Below, in pieces: positions 51,688 through 63,100 of a stretch of DNA of 64,000 nucleotides (the stretch's first letter is position 1; each line of letters begins with the position of its first letter). Made by a program: the position numbers and the translations under genes. The notes under the pieces are model-generated. The model searched no databases and was not told where the DNA came from. It saw only the letters and a program-made list of their open reading frames with translations. The stretch spans positions 10,096,580 to 10,160,579 of the forward strand of contig NC_088678.1 in the NCBI RefSeq assembly GCF_950023065.1, read 5' to 3'. This DNA is from Planococcus citri. Its lineage: Eukaryota > Arthropoda > Insecta > Hemiptera > Pseudococcidae.

Positions 51688-51689
51688 TC

Positions 51690-53191
51690 CCCGGGAAAAA
51701 ATGTTCAGATCAAATTTGATCAAAGTAGGTCAATTTTAATGAAAATCTTGATACAGTTTGATAAAAGTTGATCAATATTGATTAAAATCTTGGTATAGTT
51801 GTATCAAACTAGATCAAATTATATCAAGGTAGATAGACTGGTCTCACCCTTGTTTGATCAATTTATGTAGATCAAGTTTGATATTGCAACTTACCTAATT
51901 TGATCAATTTAGATCAAGTTTGATATACCTCTTTCGATCGATCTTATTGAGTTAGATCAGATGTTATGAAATTTTATCAACCTATATCAAGTTGTATCAA
52001 GAAAGATACACTGACCCTAGGCATTGTTTGATCAATTTAGATCCAGTTTGATCAAGTTATATCAAATATGATATAAGTGATTTGACCAACCCTATCATGC
52101 TTGATCAAATGTTATGAAATTTGACCAACCTAGATTAGGTCATATCAAGGAATATACAAAGCTCCCAGCGTTTTTTGATCAATTTAGATCAAAAGAGATA
52201 TCCTTATGTCAATCATGTTACCTAATTTGATCAAATTATATCAAATGTTTCAACCAACCTTATCAAGTTAGATCAAACAACATTCAGATTATTGCATGCA
52301 CCTGATATAACTTGATCTAATTTGATAAAAAATTTCCAAATTATGCCAAATTTTTGATCAATATTGATCGAATTTAATCAAACTACATAAAGACTTTAAT
52401 CAATGTTAATCATCTTTGATCAAAACATTTTTTTCTCTTAATTTTCACGAATAAAAAAAATAGAAAAAAAGAAAAAAAAAGTTGTATTGAGTATATGGAT
52501 GGGTTATGCATTCAATTAATGTGTCAGACCCAATAATTATGCATTGATACAGTTTTCAAAAATATTTTCATTTTATTTTGTTCCCAAAAAATACTATCAT
52601 GTTCAGTATCTATAAAAATGTATAATTCACATTCAAAAAAATCTTCTGAAGTTGGTGAATTAGGCAAATTTTTGAAAATCGTTGAAATCTGCCCTTGTAT
52701 GATAAGGAGTAGGTGAATTTTTCTAAGTCCAGACCTATCAAAGGAGAATATAATATACTCCTGATGTCCCTCAATTCACAAGGAACGGGGTAGCCTAATG
52801 GTTAAGGACATAGTCTGGAATGTGAGAGGTAGTAGGATCGATCCCACCTCAGGGCACAAATTTTTGAAAATTTTTTCCCTACTTTTTAAAAAAAAATTAC
52901 AACCAACATCTCATATTATGCGAGGCTTGCATTTTTGCAGTAATTTAAGCAATTTTACTGGTAAGTAAATATGGCTATTTTAAAAAAATGTGCATTATAT
53001 TTGATCTAACTTGATCAAAGTTGATACAGGTGATCTAATTAGATCAAAAAAATGTCTCGATCAAAATAGATCTTATTATATTAATTTTGATAAAAATTAA
53101 TCAACATTGATCTATTTTGATAGAGACATTTTTTTGATCAAATTAGATCACCTGTTTTTGATCAAATTTTATCTAAACATTTTTTCCCGGG
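51690..53191. mobile_element. 1.5-kb inverted-repeat element inserted in array 3
   Basis: The left end, CCCGGGAAAAAATGTTCAGA, and the reverse-complemented right end, CCCGGGAAAAAATGTTTAGA, agree over about 35 bp with few mismatches, continuing into AAATTTGATCAAA. It splits a satellite monomer. Joining the flanks with a single TC gives GACTCATTTTTAGTGAATC, which occurs uninterrupted at about 53546, so the target duplication is TC (51688-51689 and 53192-53193). The interior is rich in TTGATCAAATTTGATC-like words and carries a tRNA-like segment. No transposase is present and the superfamily is not assigned. Confidence 0.85.
52784..52856 (+). ncRNA. tRNA-like segment with pol III A and B boxes (SINE head or tRNA relic)
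   Basis: TAGCCTAATGG (52791-52801) fits the A-box pattern TRGYNNANNGG. GGATCGATCCC (52835-52845) is close to the B box GGTTCGANNCC. Their 44-base offset equals that of real tRNA genes. Stem pairing is poor (two mismatches in the T stem), so it is not a working tRNA. A T-rich stretch and an A-run (about 52889-52897) follow, as in tRNA-derived SINEs. It lies inside the 51690-53191 element. Confidence 0.6.
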
Positions 53192-53193
53192 TC

Positions 53194-53790
53194 ATTTTTA
53201 GTGAATCATTCGTGGACGAATTGATTCATTTTTGGTGAATCATTCGCGAACGAATTGATTTATTTTTGGTGAATTACTCGCGAGCGAATTGATTCATATT
53301 TAATGAATCATTCGGGAACGAATTGATTCATATTCAGTGAATTATTAGGGAACGAATTGATTCATTTTTAGTGAATCATTCGCGAACGAATTGATTCTGG
53401 GCGAATCATTCGCGAACGAACTGATTCTGGGTGAATCATTTGCGAACGAATTGATTCATTTTCGGTGAATCATTCGCGAACGAATTGATTCATTTTTGGT
53501 GAATCATTCGCGAATGAATTGATTCATATTTAATGAATCATTCGCGAACGAATTGACTCATTTTTAGTGAATCATTTGCGAACGAATTGATTCATTTTTG
53601 GTGAATCATTCGCGAACGAATTGATTCATTTTTGGTGAATTACTCGCGAACGAATTGATTCATATTTAATGAATCATTCGCGAACGAATTGATCAATTTT
53701 CTTTTGATATCTTGATTCAGTTTTGGTGAATCGTTCACGAACGAATTGACTCATTTTTTGTGAATCGTTCACGAATGATTGAAATTAAAA
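53194..53790 (+). repeat. Palindrome satellite array 3, right part
   Basis: About 17 units of GGTGAATCATTCGCGAACGA with TTGATTCATTTT spacers, basic period 34 bp, in the same orientation as array 1. It continues the array at 51374-51687 once the nested element is removed. Confidence 0.92.
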
Positions 53791-54359
53791 AAATCACTTC
53801 CAATCTAAATGATTCGTTTGGAAATTCATCGTTATCCAATATGGAATAAAAGCATGTAGTTAGTTCGAATTCATTCATTATAAAACTATATTTCGAACTT
53901 TGAACAACACGATTTGTATCATGTCAAACACTTTGTCCGGACCCTCCGAACATGGTACGAACCAAGCCCAATGAAAAAGGAACATTCACGCTTGGTCTGG
54001 ACACTTTGGAGATGGTACGAAATCAGCTGTACTATCCCCGAGTTGTACAATTTCGGACGTTGGTCCAATATGGATGGTCCATAACATATAAATTGATTTT
54101 ACCTGAATAGGGACTTTCCCGAAGTGTTGAAACTGGAAAGTTCACAATTTTAAAGATTTTGTCTGATAGTGCTTCAATTTTTTTATATTTTGTAAAATCG
54201 GGTGAGGCTCACCATGCACCACTTATTTTTCACTGAGGGGGCCGAAAATTTCATGGTGTGATTTTCTCATCTAAGGTAACAACTTTGAGGGGTGGGAGTG
54301 AAAAAAAAAACTAAAAAAAAATGCCCACTATGTAAGATTGAATAAGGTACACCCTAAGG

Positions 54360-57160
54360 TACATTGCATAGTATTCTTTTGCCCCTCACCTTTCTTCTCC
54401 TCCCCTTCACCATTTTTGCAGATATGTAGTCACATCTATCAGACCTCTATGATCATCTTCATACAATCGCAGCATTTCAACCGCATCTACTGCTCTACAC
54501 AAACTTATCTATTCATCGCTTTCCTCGAACCCCTGCCATTATCACCTTAACTTCATTATAAAACAAAACACCACCGTATAAAAATCCCATATCTTACTTC
54601 CAAGTCGTTAATTTGCTCATTATTGCGGAATACTATATAAAGGCGCGAATCCCTCAGCCATTTCTGATACAGTCGAAAATCATATATTTCTAGTTGGTGC
54701 GCGAAAATTCACCCCAAATCTTCGTTACGATTCCCTTTTTTTCCTTTTTATTCGTATATCTAGACTAAATCGCGTACAAATTTGATACACGTTTTCACCC
54801 TTGTTCGGATCGCGATCTTTGGTAAGTTAGGTACCTACGTATTCAATTATACGCGCCAAAATACGTTAAATTTCGCCGCATTTGCCGTATAAATTATACT
54901 CGTATAGAACGACGAGAAGACCCTCCAGCAGCAGCGTTGAGGGAAAGGCCAAAAGTAGAGCTTGAAAAAAGCCATAGGTTGGGTAATGATTTTAATGCGC
55001 AACACGGGAATTTTTAAAATAGAACGAACGATCTTTTGCTCTGGTGGCGCTAATGTATACGATACCAACGAAGGAGATGAAAACGAGAAAAAACCATACC
55101 ATATTTACTCACCTTAGCGATCGGATAGCGAGTAAAAAATATGTATACGGAAAAGACTGAGAGATAGAGGCGAAGAGGGTACACTGGTAAAAGTGCGAAG
55201 CGAAAACTAAAATGATAAATGACGAACGTTATACCCATTTATAGGTGGAATAAGCACGCTTGTAGTACGTACTATTATAGCAGCACCCTAACTTTCCATA
55301 TAGCCATAGCACCCCACTCAAAACTGCCCAACAAACCGTGAAAAAGCTGAACTTTTACAATAGACTTTCGTTGCTATAATATTATGTATCAAATGACACT
55401 TGGGAATTCAAAAAAAAAAAACCTCTTCGTTATTTGTATTGCATACGGCTGGTGCTGCGATGAGGCTATCGAAGTAAGCGGAACCAGGCTGGAAGGAGAG
55501 ACGAGGAGGTGGACCGACCCTCGTGTACATAGCACATGACGCGCGACACCGTTAAAAATAATAGTTGGTCATGTAACGACGACTCTCCTAGGAAAAGAAC
55601 TCTCTCGCCCTGCTCGTTTCCTGCCTGAAGCCTTTATGTACATATGCCGAAGAACATGTAGCTTGAATTTTTTGGCCATAGCGAGCGATACTTTCACCAA
55701 ACATTCTTCTCACAGGGGTGAAAATATGAGCCAGATTATCGTATTCAGTTGGTGGTAATGACGTTTTATGTTTTCGTACCCAAATTAATTTCCAAAGCGT
55801 AAAAAGAAAGTAGGAAAAAAATGGCTAAAGAAAGTACAAAATTTAAAACTACACTACAGGTTTTTAAGTCATCCGGTCATTAGACGAAGAAGAAACGCGT
55901 TTGAAAATAAGTCGAGTCAGCGAAACCCTGCTCCCCTCGTCTATTGCTACGTCTCTACCACTCCGGTCGGAGTAATTCTGTCATTTAGATAATCTGCGCT
56001 CAGCGTTCTGCTGCGGTAATCTGGCTTTTAAAAAAGTGATAGTAATACACTAACGGGTATCCGAGCAGCGTTCGAGCCTTCCGTACTAAAAAGGAAGGAA
56101 AAGTATGAAAAGATTAGGCTGGCTTTTATTTTATGTTGAGCCACTTGACCATCATAAAGGACTTTAACAGCCTCCGCCGCTTCGTCTGCTGGCTGCTACG
56201 TGCACCGAAGAACGACGACGACAACGACCGACCTTAGAGTAGGAAAAAAATAAATGACGAGGAGACGAGCAACGGGTATAGTTAGAACCGATTTAACGAC
56301 GCCAAGCCTCATTATGCCCTTTATGCGTTTCGGGAGCTGGAATACACCCCTCAGTTTCTCCAGCTCATACACAGGTAGCCCCCTCATCGTCGTCAGCGCC
56401 ATCGCCCAAGATACACATACCGCAATCCAACTTATTGCTGCTTGCTGATGTGTCCTTCCTTTAGTTTTAGAGTCATTGCTATTTTTTCCTTCCTATGTGT
56501 GTGTGGGTGTGTGTGTGTGCTTCTTCGTCGTCTCTCCGAAAACCCGCAAGAGTTTATCTCTCTTTCAGTACAGAACAGAGCACAACACACAGTATACGTA
56601 CAGATACGAAGGTATCTTTTGTCTACGTACTATATGGTCTATGGTGCTGGTTTTTATTTCGTTTTATTACTTGTACATCCCAGAAGAAACATGCTGGAAC
56701 ACGCGACGTGCATGTTTTAAAGTGCCCCTTTCGCGTTATTAAACCGAGATTTTCTTCTTTCCCGGCGACGACGAGCTAGCACCCAGCCCCCTGACGCCTT
56801 TTTTCACCCCTTCCTCTACCCCCGATCGTGGTTTTTTTGCTCTTCTTGCAAGAAGAAGATTCACGTATGACGCATCTTGCGAAGACATTTTACCTACGAA
56901 TTGGATTGTTTTTCTTTTCTCAAGTCTGTGGTACCTGTACTAATTTTCTTTATTTTTTTTTATTACGCTCCTACTGGCTATAAATGTGAGCAACTGGTGT
57001 GGCAGTTGAAGATGAAAAAATTAAACGTGTTCTAATGTTTTAACACTTGTCATCGAAAAAAAAAAAGAAATCAACAGGAGTGCCTGAGTCCGAAGTGAAA
57101 AGTGAATCACTGATAATTTAAAATCTTTAGGAACCAGTAATAGTTATAAGAAATTTTTTT
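54360..57160. other. CpG-richer upstream stretch without identified exon
   Basis: Base composition is visibly more balanced than in the surrounding sequence, with many CGACGACG words (for example 56212-56230), a GT run (56503-56519) and TATATAAAGGCGCG near 54634. A minus-strand splice-donor-like site CTAAG|GTGAG lies near 55110. This is the most plausible place for regulatory DNA or a 5' exon, but none can be proved. Confidence 0.35.
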
Positions 57161-57167
57161 AATGTAA

Positions 57168-60115
57168 TAGTCGGGAGGCCCGCATAAGGACCTATTGCTC
57201 CCCACCCACCGATCCTCTGGGACAACTTTTTTCTCAAAGAGATAGTCTTAAAGAACATTTCTAGCCGTTTTCTTCAAAAAAAAAGTGGCCCCACTTACAA
57301 AATGGTGGCCATTTTGATAAACAGGTCATCCGAAACCACAGATTTTGGGTTCCAACATAGGACTTGCACGACATTTTTTAAACCCGACAAAGGTAGATTG
57401 AAAAAGCAGGCAAAAATTCATCACCTGTCAAAATTTAAAGTGCTAAATTGCTTTTTTCGATTTTTGGTGAATTTTTGAAAATCAAATTTAGGCCAAAAAT
57501 TAGGGGAAAAATCAAAATTTTACCAAATTGACCTAGGAAGCTGAAGTTTGGATATACCTATCCTATTTTTGACCTGCCAAATAGATTGGAAACTTTTTCA
57601 AACCATTATGAGTAGTTCTGGAGCCTCCAGCAGATTTTTGAAACTTGAAATTCCCCCAAAATTTCATAAAATGGAGTTGGAATACCTAAATTCATTCTGA
57701 AAACTAATTTCAATACGCTACGAAGTCGACTGCAGGTGAATTTCAAGTCGTTTTGGAGCCTTCAGCGACTTTTTGAAAATTCCTGGGACCTCCAGCAGAT
57801 TTTTGAAGCTTTAAATTTTCACAAAATTGCATCAAATAGAGATGGGAAGCTGAAATTTACTCTACACTCCAATTTTAACACCCTCTGAAGACGACATCAG
57901 ATGGGTTCGAGTCATTTTGGAGACTCCAGCAACTTTTTGAAAATTCCTGGAGCCTCGAGCAAATTTTTGAAACTTGAAATTCCGACAAAATTTCATCAAA
58001 CAGAGTTGGAATGCCTAAATTCATTCTGCAAACTAATTTCAATACGCTACAAAGTCGACTGCAGGTAGATTTCAAGTCGTTTCGGAGTCTCCAGTGACTT
58101 TTTGAAAATTCCTGGAGCCTCCAGCACGATTTTTGAAACTTTAAATTTTAACAAAATTTCATCAAATGGAGTTAGAAATCCGAAATTTACTCCGCAAACT
58201 GGTTTCAATATGATATGAAATCGACTGCAGGTGGTTTCGTATTCGTTATTTTTTTTAACAATCGGTGTAGGTACTTACTCCAGATTGAAACCGATTTTTG
58301 TGCATCGATTTCATACTTATTTAAAAATTTTATAAATTCACGCTTCCGCCTTCGTTTGAGGCAGAAAGATGAAATTTTGTTGACACTCTATTTTTGGAAT
58401 TATTCCGAAATGGATTTCAGACAGTTTCAATCCATTTTGTAGCCCACTGCACCTTTTTGGAAACTTCAGATAGAAAAAAAAAAAAATGCTACAAAAATCT
58501 GTCCGAAATAACTGTAGGACATAAGTACTGTGCAGAGTAAATTTCGGCTTTCCAATTCCATTTCATGACATTTTGTAGAAATTTGAAGTTTCGGAAACCT
58601 ACCGAAAGCTTTAGTACTTCTTTCTAAAAAGTCGCTGGAGGTTCCAAAACTACTTAAAATTCATCTGCAATCGACTTCATGGCGTATTGAAATTAGTTTT
58701 CAGAATGAAGTTCGGCTTTCCAACGACATTTGATAAAATTTCGTGGGAATTTAAGTATTAAAAATCTGGTGGAGACTCCAGGAATTTTAAAAAAGTTTCT
58801 GGAGTCTCCAAAATGACTCGAACTCACCTGATGTCGTCTTCAGAGGGTGTTAAAATTGTATTTCAGCTTCCCATCTCCGTTTGATGCAATTTTGTGAAAA
58901 TTTAAAGCTTCAAAAATCTGCAGGAGGCTCCAGAAATTTTCAAAAAGTCGCTGGAGGCTCCGAAACGATTTTAAATACACCTGCAGTCGACTTTGTAGCG
59001 TATTGAAATTAGTTTGCAGAATAAATTTAGACTTTCCAACGACATTTGATAAAATTTCGTGGAAATTCAAGTATTATAAATCTGCTGGAGGCTCCAAAAT
59101 TACTCTAACCCACCTGATGTCGTCTTCGGAGGGTGTTAAAATTGTAGTGTAGAGTAAATTTCAGCTTCCCATCTCCATTTGATGCAATTTTGTGAAAATT
59201 TAGAGCTTCAAGAATCTGCTGGAGGCTCCAGGAATTTTCAAAAAGTCGCTGGAGGCTCCGAAACGACTTGAAATCCACCTGCAGTCGACTTCGTAGCGTA
59301 TTGAAATTAGTTTGCAGAATAAATTTAGGCTTTTCAACGACATTTGATAAAATTTCGTGGAAATTCAAGTATTAAAAATCTGCTGGAGGCTCCAAAATTA
59401 CTCTAACCCACCTGATGTCGTCTTCGGAGGGTGTTAAAATTGTAGTGTAGAGTAAATATCAGCTTTCCATCACCACTTGATGCAATTTTGTGAAAATTTA
59501 AAGATTCTGAAGTCTGCTGGAGGCTCCAGGAATTTTTAAAAAGTCGCTGGAGGCTCCAAAACGACTTGAAATCCACCTGCAGTAGACTTCGTAGCGTATT
59601 GAAATTAGTTTGCAGAATGAATTTAAGCATTCCAACTCCATTTTTGATGACATTTTGTGAGAATTTCAAGTTTCAAAAATCTGCTGGAAGCTCCAGAACT
59701 ACTCAAAACGGTTTGAAACATTTTCCAATCGATTTGGCAGGTCAAAATTAGGGTATATCTCAAATTCAAGCTTTCTAGATCAATTTGGTAAAATTTTGAT
59801 TTTTTTCCTCATTTTTGGCCTAAATTTTATTTTCAAAAATTCACCGAAAATCGAAAATGACACTTTAGAACTTCAAATTTTGACAGGTGATGAATTTTTG
59901 CTTGCTCTTTTGATCCAGGTTACCTATGTACGGTTTAAAAAATTTCGTGCAAGTCCTATTTTAGACTCAAAATCTGTGATTTCGGCTGACCTGTTTATCA
60001 AAATTGCCACCATTTTGTAAGTAGGGCCACCTTTTTTTTGAGGACTAGGGCTAGGTTGCCCCGGAGGATCGACGGGGGGGGGGGTGCAGTGGATCCTTAT
60101 GTGGGCCCCCGACTA
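57168..60115. mobile_element. Large foldback element, 2.95 kb, with internal about 300-bp repeats
   Basis: The left end, TAGTCGGGAGGCCCGCATAA, and the reverse-complemented right end, TAGTCGGGGGCCCACATAAG, align, and the arms remain alignable for well over 400 bp (AAAATGGTGGCCATTTTGAT, AAAATTCATCACCTGTCAAA and other phrases). The direct repeat GTAA flanks both sides (57164-57167 and 60116-60119). Both arms contain tandem blocks with GTCGACTGCAGGT and GGAGCCTCCAGCAG, at 57726, 58044 and 58208 in one sense and 58669, 58981, 59281 and 59577 in the other. The whole is one long imperfect palindrome centred near 58.5 kb. It has no transposase; the repeated minus-strand frames are by-products. Confidence 0.85.
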
Positions 60116-60119
60116 GTAA

Positions 60120-63100
60120 ACCTATGGCTAGAACTTGATGAAATATCTCGAAATTTCAGCACAACTTCGTGACAATCATACTACTTGGATATTGATCAAA
60201 TATCATTAGACTTGGAATAAAATTTGGCAAAAATTGCATCAAATCTTGAAAAAAAAAAAAAAAAAACTATGAAAATAATTCAAAATTATCAAAAATAGCT
60301 GAGATTTTCGTAAAGTTGAGATGGACTTGGCAACTATTGCATGGAACGTAATTGAAAGTTGATAAATTACCTCAAAATTCGAATAAAATGTTGCAAAAAT
60401 TAAAGCAATGTTCATTGGGAGAAGCAGGAGCAAAAATGAGTCGCGAACGTGATTCTCATGGCTCATAATCATAACCGTTAAAAATTACGAATGAATCAAA
60501 GCCAAAAAGTGGATTGAATCACAAATCAAAATCACATGCAAATCTAATCAAACTCAAATCAGTCATAGTCTGTACGAAGGTCTGAGGTCTGGGATTTTTT
60601 AGTAGGTATAGTACATCTGGTACGTTCTCTGAACCAATTTAACCAGCATAAAGACCCATATTTTTCTTCAAAATTCACGCTTATTCTACGTTCTAAAAAT
60701 GATTTTCACGACATTTTAAAAACTTTGATGACATTTAAATAATTTTTTATGCGATAATTTTTCTTCCTTAAAATGAATTTCGTTTGATTGGTGACATAAC
60801 ATTCGCCTATACCCACACCTACCTACACGCATGTAAAGCTCATTTCCTAAACTCCCCCTCAAATTCAATATATCTGCAAGCCAATGTATCTCAACATAAC
60901 GTGAAATGGGTCTACTATCGTACCTCGTTTCACAGGCCAGATATCCTTTTGCATTATACAGGTAGCCTATTTAGACATTTAAAGGAACAATATTTTATCT
61001 GAATCACCCTGTATGCATGTTTTTCTTCAATAAGGGGAGAAACGACATTAAATTCGAAAAACGAATAAACTTCCACACCGGGCATATATTTTTTTTCAAA
61101 TTTAATATCATACCTACGTTACACTTAATGTGAAATAGGAAAAAATATGATAAGGGAAACGGGCGGGGGAGGGGCGTAGATATAATAATGCATATTTCAA
61201 TATCTGATCTTTTTCCAGGTGGGGGTGAGGAAATGTGGGGGAATTTCAATGAAGCATTGTATTACATCACTATAGTCAAATATGTACGATGAAATTATAG
61301 GAATTTTCAACTTGTCCACTACCTATAAGTATTTTTGAAAAAAGGGAGGGTTCATTCCTCTTAACTTACATATTTTTCATTTATGAGGATATTTTATTCG
61401 TTATATTATTTTTTTTTTTCACTTTTTTCAAAATGATACAAATTGAGCCATTTTCTCAAAAAACATTTCTGCGTAAGTATATTATTTTATTTGTAGTATT
61501 GTTTGTTTTTCTAGTCCAATAAGTAAAGTTTTTCATTATTATTATTTTTTTAATTTGTAAGGAACTTATACCTAAGTATTTATATCATAGATTAAAATTT
61601 CCAAACATTAAAAAAAGGCAAAAATATTCGCAAATTTTGTGGTCAATGCTACTGCTGTGAAATATTTTTCCAGTATCCACCTTTGCAATTTATGAACAAC
61701 CAAGAGCGAAAAAAATTATCCAAGGGGTCATTTACCAGTTAAATTATATACCTCGGTGCAAAGGTGGGTAATGTGGGTAATCCCACGGTTTTGATTTGCG
61801 GTTAGAACGTACTTCTCGCCTGGTCAGACCAAATCGGCCGGCGGCGGAAGGCTATATTTAGTAAAATTACTGCCTCCTAACTCATCCCTCGGTTCTCGCC
61901 CAACAAAGACGCGTTAATTAGCGACAATTTAAAACAAATTACCACCAGAGCAGTCGCAAAGGCTGGAGTGAGTACTGGAAAAAATACAGAAGCAACGTTT
62001 CTTCTCTTTTTTTACCCCTTCTTTGCTAAAATTTATATTCGCTCGTTTAATAAATCTGAATTAAGAGAACGATGTTAATGTAGAAATCGTGCTGGGAATA
62101 GAAGTGTGTAAAATAGCGTTAAAAAGTGCTCGACACCGAAATGCTAATTAACCGCTGTTATCTTTCTCTTCATCATATTTTTTTTTTTAGTGTTTTGTCG
62201 TATTCAGGGAGTAAAAAATTAAGAAAGAAGGGGATAAATTAAACCAGGTGTAAAAATTTAAACCTTTCGTAAATTGTACGTTTGATTGTATGTACTTTAA
62301 GAGGTGAAATTTGATTTATTTTGTTAATTTTGATTCCGAGTACGAAATTCTGGTGTTGACTGAATCTTCCGTGTTCGTTTCGTGCTTAGAAAAATTCCAC
62401 AGAAACGATTAAGGAAAGGAGTCTACAATTACCTCGAGGAAAGGTCGATGGGTATAAGGTAAGTTTTATTTTCGATAATGGTTATTTTATGTTAGAATGG
62501 CCACGGTCCATCAAGTCACGGATTTCAGAAACAACATCCTAAGGGCGTACAAGAGACAGGCGAGTTAAGCTTTTTGAATATAAAAACACCTCGAAATCGG
62601 TCCACACAGCATCGATGATACGAGGTGAAACTTGCTCGAAAGAGACACATTGTCGACGAGCTTTCTTCGACGAAAACCTCAACGTACGTCTTTTTTCTTC
62701 TTCGTTTCGGTATAAATTACCAACTGGATGGATTGGGTGGGGCCCTTACGCTTACACCTTGATGCTCCTTCTTCGTTGGTGTACCGTCGACGACGACGAC
62801 GTCGTGTAAAAAGTTCTAAAATTAATTAACGAACGTTTGCATATTAAATAACTAAGTAAATAATTTAGTTCGAAGCGGTCGGATAAGCTTTCGACGTCAG
62901 CTTTTAAAAGCGTTTTACACTTTTCTGATGATTTGATTGAATTAAAAAAGTAAAAGGCAACCTTTAATCTTTTTCCAAAGAGAGAACTTTCCTCTATAAC
63001 TTTTAATTGATTGTTAATGCAGGCTTTTAAAATTCAAACTCCGATAAATCTTGAACATTCTTAAAAAATCATACCTACCTCGAGTTAAAAAAGAGAGACC

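Larger units (their letters stand above)
50345..54354. mobile_element. Putative 4.0-kb composite element with 14-bp inverted ends flanked by TA
   Basis: The left end, GGGTGTACCTTATT (50345-50358), and the right end are exact reverse complements, and both are flanked outside by TA. Subterminal blocks AAGTTGTTACCTCGGATGAG (50395 on) and its inverted partner (54262-54285) agree at 22 of 24 positions. TA flanks suggest a Tc1/mariner-type origin. The interior is tandem repeats, palindrome array 3 and a nested element; no transposase is present. Two independent inverted copies of a short element are the alternative. Confidence 0.5.

Noticed and set aside
52784..52856. Functional tRNA gene
   Set aside because: The A and B boxes fit, but acceptor and T-stem pairing fail, so it is annotated only as a tRNA-like pol III relic.
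55050..55238. Hydrophobic minus-strand frame MGITFVIYHF... ending at a GTGAG donor, a candidate signal-peptide exon
   Set aside because: The next exon needs one leftover base (phase 1). In that frame a TAA stop precedes the donor, so it cannot join directly to the exon at 40577-40677. It could at most be untranslated.
58840..59669. Three similar minus-strand frames starting MNFHEILSN or similar
   Set aside because: They are repeats of the roughly 300-bp block in the foldback element. The similarity is at DNA level and the frames lack known motifs.
60784..61010. Possible transposase-like fragment near a TCACCCTGTATGCATG string
   Set aside because: A single short frame with no catalytic motif and only one end-like string; not enough to call an element.
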